Origin: Schaedlerella arabinosiphila
GTDB taxonomy: Bacteria; Bacillota; Clostridia; Lachnospirales; Lachnospiraceae
Direction of reading: 5' to 3'
Length of the DNA stretch: 64,000 nucleotides
NCBI RefSeq assembly: GCF_003885045.1
Contig: NZ_RHJS01000002.1
Location: 3,774,501-3,838,500, forward strand
Under the pieces are notes generated by a model that made no database searches, was not told the origin of the DNA, and worked only from the letters and a program-made list of their open reading frames with translations. This document shows positions 32,013-40,492 of this stretch, piece after piece. Position numbers and translations under genes: made by a program. Position 1 is the first letter of the stretch; each line of letters opens with the position of its first letter.

Positions 32013-33503
32013 ATGAAAAAATTATGTTATCAGACATTAAAGGATATGAATTATGACGGCTACCTGCTTCCCGATGCGCCGGAACGGGTACTGCAGTTCG
32101 GAGAAGGCAACTTTCTCCGTGCTTTTGTAGACTATTTTATTGATGTATTAAATGAAAAGACCGGCTTCAACTCCAAGGTTGTCCTGTGCCAGCCCATCGC
32201 ACCGGGGCTTGCCGATATGATCAATGAGCAGGAAGGACTCTATACCTTATATCTTCGCGGTTTCCAGGATGGACAGAAGGTCAGCCGGAAACGGATCATT
32301 TCCTGTGTCAGCAGATGCCTGAACCCATACACGGAATTTGACGCGCTGCTTGCATGCGCGGACAATCCGGAGCTGAGATATATCGCCTGCAATACCACCG
32401 AAGCAGGGATTGTATACGATCCTTCCTGCCAGTTTGCCGATACGCCGGCTGACAGCTATCCGGGCAAGCTGACGCAGTTTTTGTACCGCCGTTTCCGGAC
32501 GTTCGGAAAGGAAACCGGAAAAGGATTTGTCATCCTTTCCTGCGAGCTGATCGACAACAATGGAAAAGAACTGGAAAAGTGTGTCCTCCAGTATGCTGCA
32601 CAATGGAATCTGGGAGATGATTTTACAGCCTGGATCCAGGATGAAAATATCTTCTGTTCCACACTGGTGGACCGAATCGTCACAGGATATCCCCGTGCGG
32701 AGGCTGACTCGATCAATGAGGAGAACGGCTATATCGACCAGCTGATCGATACCGGAGAGATCTTCGGCTTCTGGGTGATCGAAGGCCCGCAGTCCCTGAA
32801 AAAAGAGCTTCCCTTTGAAGAAGCCGGGCTTCCGGTGCTGATCACTGACAATCATAAGCCCTATAAACAGCGCAAGGTTCGTATCCTGAACGGGGCGCAT
32901 ACCTCCTTTGTACTGGGCGCTTATCTGGCCGGTCAGAATATTGTGCGTGACTGCATGAATGATGAGGTCATCCGGGGATTTATGAACAAAACTATTTATG
33001 AGGAAATCATTCCCACTCTGACGCTTCCGAAAGCGGAGCTGGAGGACTTCGCCGCATCCGTGACAGAACGGTTTAAGAATCCGTTTATCGACCATGCGCT
33101 GCTGGCGATCTCCCTCAATTCCACCTCCAAGTGGAAGGCCCGCGTCATGCCTTCTCTGAAAGGGTATTTGGAAAAAACAGGAAAGCTCCCGGCATGCATC
33201 ACCGCTTCCTTTGCATTTTATATTGCGTTTTTCAATGGGGATCATCTGGCGAAGGATTCCCTGACTGGGCATCGGGGTACGGAAGAATATGCCATCAAGG
33301 ATGACCGCTGTGTTCTGGAATTTTTTGAAGCCCACAAGGATGACAGCGCTGCAGATCTGGCCCATGCCGTATGCACCAATGAAAGCTTCTGGGGCGAGGA
33401 CTTAAGCCTGCTGGATGGATTTGAGTCCGCGGTTGCAGGATATCTGGAAGAAATCCGGACACAGGGTGCCTATGAGGTCATGAAGCGCTGCCTGGCAGAA
33501 TAG
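32013..33503 (+). CDS. uxaB: Tagaturonate reductase (altronate oxidoreductase)
   Basis: A 496-residue NAD-dependent polyol dehydrogenase of the mannitol-dehydrogenase superfamily. The N-terminal nucleotide-binding motif is the family's VLQFGEGNFLRAF near residues 26-38. The C-terminal domain has KVRILNGAHTS near residue 290, whose Lys and Asn/His are catalytic in relatives, and the FYIAFFNGDH stretch. It reduces D-tagaturonate to D-altronate, the step before UxaA. ATG follows GGAAAGGAATCGTT. It is the last gene of its operon; a long stem terminator follows. Together with UxaC and UxaA it completes galacturonate to 2-keto-3-deoxygluconate. Confidence 0.92.
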   Translation: MKKLCYQTLKDMNYDGYLLPDAPERVLQFGEGNFLRAFVDYFIDVLNEKTGFNSKVVLCQPIAPGLADMINEQEGLYTLYLRGFQDGQKVSRKRIISCVSRCLNPYTEFDALLACADNPELRYIACNTTEAGIVYDPSCQFADTPADSYPGKLTQFLYRRFRTFGKETGKGFVILSCELIDNNGKELEKCVLQYAAQWNLGDDFTAWIQDENIFCSTLVDRIVTGYPRAEADSINEENGYIDQLIDTGEIFGFWVIEGPQSLKKELPFEEAGLPVLITDNHKPYKQRKVRILNGAHTSFVLGAYLAGQNIVRDCMNDEVIRGFMNKTIYEEIIPTLTLPKAELEDFAASVTERFKNPFIDHALLAISLNSTSKWKARVMPSLKGYLEKTGKLPACITASFAFYIAFFNGDHLAKDSLTGHRGTEEYAIKDDRCVLEFFEAHKDDSAADLAHAVCTNESFWGEDLSLLDGFESAVAGYLEEIRTQGAYEVMKRCLAE

Positions 33504-33561
33504 TTTTTTGCCGTATAATTCTGCCGCATCTGTCTCGTACACTGCAATACAGAGACACTGC

Positions 33562-33621
33562 CGGAAAATAGGATCTGCGCGGACGGGATTTTTACAATCC
33601 GTTCGCGCAGATCCTGTTTTC
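33562..33621 (+). terminator. Long-stem terminator of uxaAB
   Basis: AGGATCTGCGCGGACGGGATT pairs in large part with the sequence at 33596-33615. The stem extends outward through CGGAAAA/TTTTCCG, giving a T-rich 3' arm. Also faces the convergent ATPase gene. Confidence 0.8.
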
Positions 33622-33660
33622 CGACGGTTTCTGAGATAAATAGGTAGAAAAACAGATCAG

Positions 33661-35019
33661 CTACAGACATATGGTCATATACGGAGGGATGCATATGATC
33701 CCATCTCTGACCATAAAGTTTCTTGGATGGATTATATAGCACTCCCCAATCCTGCCTTTGTATTTTTCCCGAAACGCCAGCATGGATTTTATCGTATAAT
33801 TGTTTCCTGATTTTACCTCAATCGGATACAGCTTATACTTGAGCTTACTGTTATTAGAAAGAAGAAAATCAATTTTCATATCATTCCGATGCTTTTCTTC
33901 ACTGTAATGTGTATAAAAATACAGCTTATGCCCATTTGCCGTCAGCATCTGCGCAATTACATTTTCATACAGCATCCCCTCATTCAGGGAAAGCTTATCC
34001 GCGAGGATCTGCTTATAAACCTCTGACTCTAAAAGTTCGTTTTCGTCAAAAGCATGGCTTACAAGCAGACCTGTATCTCCCAAATAACATTTTACATATG
34101 TTCTTGCTTCGTTGGCTGACAATCCGACATTCGGATCGCTGCATAAAAAGCATTCGTTCGAAATCATAGAATCTGACAGCCAGAAAAATGTTTCTTCATA
34201 CTGCCCGGCATACGAGCCTTCCTTCACCTGTTTAAACACGATCCTCTTTTCATGCTGTGACAAAAGCCCGGGAATCTGATCAAATATGGAAATGACCTTG
34301 CTTCGGTATCTGGCATTTATCTTCATGATATCGCTTCGGTAAAGCTCCAGGATATCCCGTTTTTCCTGATCCGAGCTTCCAAAATCTTTATGATTTTCCA
34401 GAAAAAGCACCACGCTCTTCGGCATGCCTCCTATCAGGATATACTGTTTAAATACGAGCATTGCCTTGTTGTGGAGGGTTCTTTCCAGTTCTTTCCGAGA
34501 CGTGAAGCATGACTTGATATAGTCAATAAGAGTCTCCTCTCCCAATGCCCAGGCAAATTCTTCAAAATCAAGCGGATACATTTTCAGATGTCTCTCTTCT
34601 GACGGTATAACAATATCTTTTACATTTTCCCTGATTGAGATCAGGGAACCTGTCTCAATATAATCATATCTTCCGTCCGCAACAAGATATTTTATTGCCT
34701 CCCTTGCTTTTGGAAACATCTGTACCTCATCAAAAATGATCAGAGAATCCCTTTGATATAATTTCTTTCCATATTCTGCAGACAGAAGCATAAAAAATGT
34801 ATCCAGGTCATTTAAGTATTTTTCAAAATACTCCTTTACGTTCGAAGCCGCCTTGGCAAAGTCAATGATCAGATAGCTTTTGTATTCATTTTTTCCAAAC
34901 TCCTCGCAGATCGTTGATTTTCCAATACGTCTCGCGCCTTCTATAAGGATTGCTTTTGTACCGCCGCATTCTTTTTTCCAGGCCAGAAGCCGATTGTAAA
35001 TTTTTCTTTTTAATTTCAT
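33661..35019 (-). CDS. AAA_14 / DUF4143 ATPase
   Basis: A 452-residue protein of the widespread AAA_14-DUF4143 group. The Walker A motif is GARRIGKST near residues 28-36 and the Walker B strand SLIIFDEVQMF near 92-102, followed by an ETGSL sensor near 121. The C-terminal DUF4143 part has a PD-(D/E)XK-like pattern: IDFLLSN and YPIEVKSGNN near 385-410. Function in this family is not settled; ATP-dependent DNA or toxin-related roles have been proposed. ATG follows GAGGGAGGATATGCT. The gene stands alone between the uronate operons and has four 32-33 bp iterons directly upstream, the last abutting its ribosome binding site, which may be operator sites. Confidence 0.88.
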   Translation of the reverse strand: MKLKRKIYNRLLAWKKECGGTKAILIEGARRIGKSTICEEFGKNEYKSYLIIDFAKAASNVKEYFEKYLNDLDTFFMLLSAEYGKKLYQRDSLIIFDEVQMFPKAREAIKYLVADGRYDYIETGSLISIRENVKDIVIPSEERHLKMYPLDFEEFAWALGEETLIDYIKSCFTSRKELERTLHNKAMLVFKQYILIGGMPKSVVLFLENHKDFGSSDQEKRDILELYRSDIMKINARYRSKVISIFDQIPGLLSQHEKRIVFKQVKEGSYAGQYEETFFWLSDSMISNECFLCSDPNVGLSANEARTYVKCYLGDTGLLVSHAFDENELLESEVYKQILADKLSLNEGMLYENVIAQMLTANGHKLYFYTHYSEEKHRNDMKIDFLLSNNSKLKYKLYPIEVKSGNNYTIKSMLAFREKYKGRIGECYIIHPRNFMVRDGIICIPPYMTICL

Positions 35020-35033
35020 AGCATATCCTCCCT

Positions 35034-35158
35034 CATCTGATTATGCGCACTTCCACCGATACCGAAATCTGATTATGCGCACTTTTACTATTGCTCGAAA
35101 TCTGATTATACGCACTTTTATTATCGCCTGAAATCTGATTATGCGCACTTTTATTATA
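35034..35158. repeat. Four tandem iterons (32-33 bp period) upstream of the AAA_14 ATPase
   Basis: The motif ATCTGATTATGCGCACTT begins at about 35034, 35066, 35099 and 35132; the third copy has one change (ATACGCAC). The inter-motif parts are AT-rich and partly conserved (TTATTATCGCCTGA-like). On the minus strand each unit reads GTGCGCATAATCAGAT, with a -10-like box. The array fills the promoter and leader of the ATPase gene. Confidence 0.85.
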
Positions 35159-35207
35159 ACCGCTTTTGGAGAATCTACGCAATATATTTTTCTTCCTTTT
35201 TCTTCGA

Positions 35208-35253
35208 AAAAAACTGCCGCATCCGGGTTTTCCCCTGATGCGGCAGTTTTTTT
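35208..35253. terminator. Bidirectional terminator after uxaC
   Basis: AAAAAACTGCCGCATC and GATGCGGCAGTTTTTTT flank a 13-base loop, 14 bp past the uxaC stop. A classic perfect-stem terminator, usable on both strands. Confidence 0.92.
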
Positions 35254-35266
35254 ATGCCGTTATCCT

Positions 35267-36673
35267 TTACAGCTGAAATCCGAAATACCGTACCGCATTC
35301 CGATAGGAGATATCCTCCGCCATGCCTCCCAATACTTCCATATCTGCCGGATATTCTCCGTTCTCGACCCATCCGCCGATCAATTCACACAGGATTCTCC
35401 GAAAATATTCGTGTCTGGTATAAGACAGGAAGCTTCTGGAATCCGTCAGCATCCCGATAAAGTTCCCCAGCAATCCCAGATTTGCCAGAGACGTCATCTG
35501 CTCTGTCATGCCAGCTTTATGGTCATTGAACCACCATGCGGACCCCTGCTGGATCTTCCCCACGGTTCCTGCGTCCTGGAAGCATCCCAGAATCGTTCCG
35601 ATGGCCGCGTTGTCGTTGGGATTCAGGCTGTAAATGATGGTTTTTGGCAGCTGGTCCGTTGCATTCAATGCATTCAGAAAATCCGCCATCTGTGCGGACG
35701 GCGCATAATTGTCGATGCAGTCGTATCCTGTATCCGGCCCAAGCTGGTCATAGCGGAATACGTTGTTGTCCCGTTTGCATCCATAATGGAGCTGCATCGC
35801 CCATTCCAGACGGTGATATTCCTTCCCCACGAAGATCATATAGGCCGTCTTGAACTGCAGCACCTCTTCCTTCGTCAGCGCACCGCCCTGAATACGCTTT
35901 GCAAAAAGCTCCTCGATCCGGGTTTCCTCTGCCGGTGCGTACATCACGTATTCCAGAGCATGGTCCGACACCCTGCAGCCCATGCTGTCAAAAAATTCCA
36001 TTCTTTTTTTCAGAGCTGCCTTTAAATCCCCGAAGCTCTTAATCTCCATGTCTGCCGCATCTCCTAATTTTACGAGATACTCCGCATAATCCGGCTTCTC
36101 AATGTTCATTGCTTTATCTGGTCTCCATGCCGGAAGCACCTGAACTTCGAACGTATCATCCTCTGCGATTGCCTTATGCCATTCCAGGGAATCCGCCGGA
36201 TCGTCCGTGGTGCACAAAAGCGTCACGTTGGACTGACGAATGAGATTGCGCACGCTCATCCCGTCTTCCTGCAGCTTCGCGTTGCAGAGGTTCCACACCT
36301 CTTCCGCCGTCTTTCCATTCAGATGCCCATGATAGCCGAAATATCTCTGCAGCTCCAGATGGCTCCAGTGATACAGAGGGTTGCCGATGGCCTTCTCCAG
36401 AGTCTCCGCCCATTTCTGGAACTTCTCCCTGTCAGAAGCATCCCCTGTGATATACTTTTCGTCTACTCCGTTGGAACGCATCTGGCGCCATTTGTAGTGA
36501 TCTCCGCCCAGCCATACCTGGGTGATATTCTCAAACTTCCTGTCCTTTGCGATCTCCTCCGGATTAATATGGCAGTGGTAATCCAGAATCGGCATTTTTG
36601 CCGCATGCTCATGAAATAATGTCTTTGCAGTTTCGGTACTTAACAAAAAATCCTGATCCATAAATTGTTTCAT
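35267..36673 (-). CDS. uxaC: Glucuronate/galacturonate isomerase
   Basis: A 468-residue enzyme of the amidohydrolase-like UxaC family. Metal-binding HCHINPEE near residues 34-41 and the RQSNVTLLCTTDDPADSLEWH block near 155-180 are diagnostic. It converts D-glucuronate to D-fructuronate and D-galacturonate to D-tagaturonate. ATG follows GAAAGGAGACGATTACA. It is the last gene behind dctP-dctQ-dctM, so uronate uptake and the first catabolic step share a transcript, while uxaAB are in the opposed operon. A hairpin without T tract lies between dctM and uxaC. No uxuA/uxuB genes for the fructuronate branch are in this window. Confidence 0.94.
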   Translation of the reverse strand: MKQFMDQDFLLSTETAKTLFHEHAAKMPILDYHCHINPEEIAKDRKFENITQVWLGGDHYKWRQMRSNGVDEKYITGDASDREKFQKWAETLEKAIGNPLYHWSHLELQRYFGYHGHLNGKTAEEVWNLCNAKLQEDGMSVRNLIRQSNVTLLCTTDDPADSLEWHKAIAEDDTFEVQVLPAWRPDKAMNIEKPDYAEYLVKLGDAADMEIKSFGDLKAALKKRMEFFDSMGCRVSDHALEYVMYAPAEETRIEELFAKRIQGGALTKEEVLQFKTAYMIFVGKEYHRLEWAMQLHYGCKRDNNVFRYDQLGPDTGYDCIDNYAPSAQMADFLNALNATDQLPKTIIYSLNPNDNAAIGTILGCFQDAGTVGKIQQGSAWWFNDHKAGMTEQMTSLANLGLLGNFIGMLTDSRSFLSYTRHEYFRRILCELIGGWVENGEYPADMEVLGGMAEDISYRNAVRYFGFQL

Positions 36674-36705
36674 TGTAATCGTCTCCTTTCATTTTTTGTT
36701 ATTCC

Positions 36706-36738
36706 TCAGAACGGCAGCATGCAGAACCGCCGTTCTGA
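36706..36738 (-). other. Intercistronic hairpin dctM-uxaC
   Basis: TCAGAACGGC and GCCGTTCTGA form a 10-bp stem just after dctM, with no T tract. Like the uxaA-uxaB hairpin, it may tune transcript stability. Confidence 0.55.
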
Positions 36739-36749
36739 ATATCTATTTT

Positions 36750-38057
36750 TTATACATATCCCATCAGACCCGGCAGCCACAAAGAAATCTGCGGGATATA
36801 GGTCACAAGCAGCAGCACAATAAAGATTGCGGCAAAGTAGATCAGCAGCTGCTTAAATACCGTCTCGATCTTTACATTTCCCACACGCACGCCCACAAAC
36901 AGTGTGGTCCCCACCGGAGGAGTAATCGTTCCGATACACAGATTAAAGATCATCATAATCCCAAAATGAATCGTATTCATTCCCAGCGCCGCACACACAG
37001 GCAGGAAGATAGGTGTAAAGATCAGGCATGCCGGAGTCATATCCATAAATGTACCTACCACCAGCAGCAGAATATTGATGATCAGCAGGATAATGAACTT
37101 ATTGTTTGTCAGTCCCAGCAGGCCATCGGAAATTGCTGTCGGGATTCCGGTAAATGCCATAACCCATGACATAATACTGGAAACTCCGATCAGGAAAATA
37201 ATGATCCCCGTCATCTCCGCGCTCTCCTTAAAAAGCTGCGGCAGCTCTTTAAGCTTGATGGATTTGTAGAAAAACAGGGACAGGATCAGGCTGTATACAA
37301 CCGCCACGACCGATCCTTCCGTAGCTGTAAAGATACCGAATATAATTCCGCCGATTACGATCACGATCAGCAGCAAGCATGGGATTGCCTGAAGCAATAC
37401 CTGCAGTGCCTCTTTTCCTGTAAATCTGGAAGTGCTCTGGTACCCCTTTTTCTTTGCCAGCACATAGATCACCAGCATACACGCAAGCCCCCAGAGAAAG
37501 CCTGGCACATATCCTGCCATGAAGAGCGCGGCTACGGATGTTCCCCCGCTGACCAGAGAAAATGTGATCATCACATTGCTGGGCGGGATGAGAAGCCCGG
37601 TAGGCGCGGTGGCAATATTGGCAGCCGCGGAAAAATTGGGATCATAGCCTTCTTCCTTTTCAATTGGTCCGATGATAGAGCCCATGGCCGACGCGGCAGC
37701 CGTACCGGAACCGGATATGGACCCAAAGAGCATATTTGCCACTACATTTGTCTGAGCAAGGGCTCCCGGAGCGCGTCCGGTCACCAGCTTTGCCAGGTTG
37801 ATCAGCCGGACGGCGATCCCTCCCTTGTTCATAATATTTCCCGCAAGGATAAAGAACGGAATCGCCAGCAATGAGAACACCGAGATTCCCGAAAATATCC
37901 TCTGGGCCCCTGTTACAACCGTCGCCTCAAAATTCAGGATCGGCAGGATTGCGCAGATGGATGAAACTCCGAGGGCAACCGCGATCGGCATACCGGCTAC
38001 GAGCATGATCACAAGCATTACTAAAATAATCAGTCCGGATAATACTGCTATATCCAT
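36750..38057 (-). CDS. dctM: TRAP transporter large permease (DctM type)
   Basis: A 435-residue membrane protein with about 12 hydrophobic segments. It carries the DctM family signatures GMPIAVALG, SGSGTAAASAMGSIIGP and the C-terminal FGIMMIFNLCIGTITPPVGTTLFV in part. TRAP transporters use an ion gradient and a binding protein to import organic acids; in this operon the cargo is probably glucuronate or galacturonate. ATG follows AAAAGGAGGATTTTTTT, 19 bp past dctQ. Standard length for the subunit. Confidence 0.93.
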   Translation of the reverse strand: MDIAVLSGLIILVMLVIMLVAGMPIAVALGVSSICAILPILNFEATVVTGAQRIFSGISVFSLLAIPFFILAGNIMNKGGIAVRLINLAKLVTGRAPGALAQTNVVANMLFGSISGSGTAAASAMGSIIGPIEKEEGYDPNFSAAANIATAPTGLLIPPSNVMITFSLVSGGTSVAALFMAGYVPGFLWGLACMLVIYVLAKKKGYQSTSRFTGKEALQVLLQAIPCLLLIVIVIGGIIFGIFTATEGSVVAVVYSLILSLFFYKSIKLKELPQLFKESAEMTGIIIFLIGVSSIMSWVMAFTGIPTAISDGLLGLTNNKFIILLIINILLLVVGTFMDMTPACLIFTPIFLPVCAALGMNTIHFGIMMIFNLCIGTITPPVGTTLFVGVRVGNVKIETVFKQLLIYFAAIFIVLLLVTYIPQISLWLPGLMGYV

Positions 38058-38076
38058 AAAAAAATCCTCCTTTTCT

Positions 38077-38586
38077 CTATTCCTGGGTCTCCTCCGTATC
38101 GCCCGGCTCTATCCTTCCCGCACATAGGTCAATGATATTGATAACCGTATAAACTACGATCAGGACACCGCTCAGAGGAACCACCGTATAGACCGTTCCC
38201 ATAGGGATTCCCAAAGATGCCGTCACCTGTGTCATAGTCAGGTCCATAATACGGATTCCCCCGAAAATCAGTACGATCACGGCAAATGCCAGGATCAGCA
38301 CTTCGATTGCCACTTCGAGAGCCAGCCTTTTTTGACCAGTCAGTTTGTCTGCCAGAAAGCCCATCCGCATATGATCCCTTTTACCAAATACATAGGCGGA
38401 AGACAGCAGAGCCATCCAGGTGAAGCTATATGTCAGCAGCTCTTCCGAGACTGTACTGGGGCTGTTGAAGAAATAACGTACTACAATCTGGTATGTCCCG
38501 ATGCATACCATAAACGCGAATATTACAAAGCATGCAGAGCTTAAAATCCGGTCCATCCCTTTCCGGAGTGTATTCAATGCCTTCAT
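38077..38586 (-). CDS. dctQ: TRAP transporter small permease (DctQ type)
   Basis: A 169-residue membrane protein with four hydrophobic segments (about 15-35, 48-65, 85-110, 130-155) and the family motif SEELLTYSFTWMALLSSAYVFGK in the second segment region. It stabilises the large permease and contacts the binding protein. Its ATG overlaps the dctP stop by four bases (ATGA), indicating translational coupling. Substrate assignment to hexuronates is from operon context with uxaC. Confidence 0.9.
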   Translation of the reverse strand: MKALNTLRKGMDRILSSACFVIFAFMVCIGTYQIVVRYFFNSPSTVSEELLTYSFTWMALLSSAYVFGKRDHMRMGFLADKLTGQKRLALEVAIEVLILAFAVIVLIFGGIRIMDLTMTQVTASLGIPMGTVYTVVPLSGVLIVVYTVINIIDLCAGRIEPGDTEETQE

Positions 38587-39632
38587 GATTCATCCTCCCC
38601 CTTTTCCTGACCTGATTCTTTATTGACCTCTTGAATATGGCTGTAGAAATCTCTGATCTTTGGATTTTCTTCCAGCATCTGCTCATGCAGAGGCAGAACC
38701 TTCTCCTTGAATGCCTCCACATCCACCTCTGAGAACTGCACCCCCATATCCTCTTCAGCGATCCGCTTCGCCTCTGCTACCTGTTCATCCCAGTTCTCCA
38801 TCTCCACTTCCGTAGAAATCCTAGCCGCGTCTGTAAATATTTTCCGTTCCTCATCCGACAGCCCTTCCAGGAATTTCAGGTTTGCAATCAGCATATCCGG
38901 CACCATCTGGTGGTTGTTGTACGCATAATACTTAGCAACTTCACCGTGCTTGTTGTTGGTCAGTGCCAGCTCATTATTCTCCGCCCCATCGATCACTCCC
39001 TGCTGAATTGCCGTATAGACCTCGCCGAAACTCATGGGGGACGCCGCCGCGCCGAACGCCTGTGTCATTGCCACGCTGGCCGGCGACTGCTGCACCCGGA
39101 TCTTCTTACCCTTCAGATCGTCTGGTGTCTCGATCGGCGTCTTGGCATAAAAACTTCTGGTTCCTGCATTATACCAGGTCATAACCCGAAAACCGGCTTC
39201 ATCTGTAGATTCATAAATCTGCTCCATATAATCCGTATCCATCATTGTCTCATGGTAAGCTTCCACGGAGTCAAATAAATAAGGCATACTGAATATCTCA
39301 TAGACACTGGCAAAGGTCTCCAGGTTGGCTGTCCCGGCCACAACAAAATCAATGGCTCCCGTCTGGGTCAGCTCAATTGCCCTCTGGGCCGCCCCCAGGA
39401 TCTCATTTGGAAAAATCTGTACCTCATACCGGTCTCCCAGATTATCCTCTACATATTCCTTGAACGCAAGCAGCCCAAGGTGCTCCGGGTGTGTCTCCGA
39501 CTGCGCGTGGGAGATCCTTACGATTCTCTTGCGCCCTGATACAGTGCCGGCGCCGGATGAAGCGCATCCCGCCAGCCCCAGCGCCATACAAATACATAAG
39601 GCTGCAGATAACCATCTTTTCATACGACTCAT
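38583..39632 (-). CDS. dctP: TRAP transporter solute-binding lipoprotein (DctP type)
   Basis: A 349-residue extracellular binding protein. The signal peptide ends in the lipobox LAGC with Cys23, so the protein is membrane-anchored, as usual in Firmicutes. The mature part has the DctP features: FPNEILGAAQRAIELTQTGA, YNAGTRSFYAKTPI with the conserved Arg that binds a carboxylate, and GVIDGAENNE. ATG 39632 with AAAGGA 10 bp upstream is chosen; longer starts lack a ribosome binding site. Likely ligands are galacturonate or glucuronate. First gene of dctPQM-uxaC, controlled by the promoter and operator at 39701-39749. Confidence 0.92.
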   Translation of the reverse strand: MSRMKRWLSAALCICMALGLAGCASSGAGTVSGRKRIVRISHAQSETHPEHLGLLAFKEYVEDNLGDRYEVQIFPNEILGAAQRAIELTQTGAIDFVVAGTANLETFASVYEIFSMPYLFDSVEAYHETMMDTDYMEQIYESTDEAGFRVMTWYNAGTRSFYAKTPIETPDDLKGKKIRVQQSPASVAMTQAFGAAASPMSFGEVYTAIQQGVIDGAENNELALTNNKHGEVAKYYAYNNHQMVPDMLIANLKFLEGLSDEERKIFTDAARISTEVEMENWDEQVAEAKRIAEEDMGVQFSEVDVEAFKEKVLPLHEQMLEENPKIRDFYSHIQEVNKESGQEKGEDES

Positions 39633-39700
39633 GTTTCTCATTCCTTTCTCTTTTATTTTTTTCTCCTTTTTTTCCATCATCAGGTGAACCATTCCTCATG

Positions 39701-39716
39701 ATGTAAGCACTTACAT
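39701..39716. promoter_or_regulatory. Uronate regulon operator at dctP
   Basis: ATGTAAGCACTTACAT, one base different from the uxaA operator, starts 5 bp after the dctP -10. Confidence 0.85.
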
Positions 39717-39720
39717 TTTT

Positions 39721-39749
39721 ATTGTAAATATAGACTATCGAAAAGTCAA
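39721..39749 (-). promoter_or_regulatory. Promoter of dctPQM-uxaC
   Basis: TTGACT (39744-39749) and TACAAT (39721-39726) on the minus strand with 17 bp between, the same hexamers and spacing as at uxaA. Confidence 0.85.
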
Positions 39750-39860
39750 TACCAAATATATTTTTCGTCAAATTGCACATTTTTCACTTCTATATTCCAT
39801 GAGTAACCCCTGTTTTTTGTTTATTTATGCCTATTAATCCTGTTATTCAAACTTATATAC

Positions 39861-39896
39861 TTTCACAATGTAATCTCTTACATCTTCATTGTGAAA
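39861..39896. promoter_or_regulatory. Nested palindrome with an operator-like core
   Basis: TTTCACAATG (39861-39870) and CATTGTGAAA (39887-39896) are perfect inverted arms. Overlapping them is ATGTAATCTCTTACAT (39868-39883), which resembles the uronate operator with a changed centre. It lies about 110 bp upstream of the dctP -35. Confidence 0.5.
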
Positions 39897-39918
39897 TCAA
39901 TCGCAAGACAGCAACTTT

Positions 39919-40010
39919 TTCCAGCTGTGCGGTTGCTAATCCGACAGGTCATTTTCATTGCAATAAATTGCATGTAAACAACCTGTTGGATTGTAACCGC
40001 ACAGCTGGAA
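39919..40010. repeat. Palindromic interspersed repeat, short copy
   Basis: The ends TTCCAGCTGTGCGGTT (39919-39934) and its complement (39995-40010) match the long copy at 5967-6169. The single internal arm (AATCCGACAGGT/ACCTGTTGGATT with an AAATTGCAT core) aligns with arm 1 of the long copy read on the other strand; arms 2 and 3 are absent. Confidence 0.85.
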
Positions 40011-40026
40011 ATTTTTTGCATAACAA

Positions 40027-40051
40027 AACTGCCCGAATAATTCAGGCAGTT
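40027..40051 (-). terminator. Terminator of udp-cdd
   Basis: AACTGCCTGAA and TTCGGGCAGTT form a near-perfect stem running into TTTTGTT on the minus strand, 22 bp past cdd. Confidence 0.85.
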
Positions 40052-40072
40052 CCGTTAAATCAAAAGCTTCTC

Positions 40073-40492
40073 CTATGCCAGATTGTCAGGCCCAAAGCCC
40101 AGCGGCATCAGCTCTTTTAATTTCCATATTTTATAGTCTTCCTTCCCGGTCGCCAGTATGATCTCAAATTCCTCCGGATCACAAAATTCCATCATCACCT
40201 GTCTGCAGACTCCGCAGGGCGGCGTATAGGATTCCATCCGCCCGTCCGGGCCTCCTACCACACAGATTGCCTGAAAGTCTCTGACCCCTTCGCTGACCGC
40301 CTTGAAAAAAGCAGTCCTCTCCGCACAGTTTGTCGGAGTGTACGCAGCGTTTTCAATATTGCATCCTGTATACAGCCTTCCGTTCCGTGCAAGGAGAGCC
40401 GCACCGACCCGGAAACCGGAATAAGGCACATAGGAATATTGGAGCTGGTCAACCGCCGTTTCAATCAATTCCACGATCTGTTCATGCTTCAT
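40073..40492 (-). CDS. cdd: Cytidine deaminase
   Basis: A 139-residue homotetramer-type cytidine deaminase. The catalytic zinc site is complete: Cys-Ala-Glu (NCAERTAFF) near residues 54-58 and PCGVC near 88-92; GCNIENAAY is the substrate loop. It deaminates cytidine and deoxycytidine to uridine and deoxyuridine. ATG overlaps the udp stop by four bases (ATGA) and has AGGAGG upstream. With the phosphorylase upstream it forms a two-gene pyrimidine nucleoside salvage operon: Cdd makes uridine and Udp splits it to uracil and (deoxy)ribose 1-phosphate. Confidence 0.95.
   Translation of the reverse strand: MKHEQIVELIETAVDQLQYSYVPYSGFRVGAALLARNGRLYTGCNIENAAYTPTNCAERTAFFKAVSEGVRDFQAICVVGGPDGRMESYTPPCGVCRQVMMEFCDPEEFEIILATGKEDYKIWKLKELMPLGFGPDNLA

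Noticed and set aside
30511..33365. Long open frames antisense to uxaA and uxaB
   Set aside because: They mirror well-supported genes on the plus strand and carry no recognisable domain or ribosome binding site.
35034..35158. CRISPR-like array of four repeats
   Set aside because: The repeat period is only 32-33 bp with about 15 bp of partly conserved sequence between repeat cores, no unique spacers and no cas genes. It is an iteron array.
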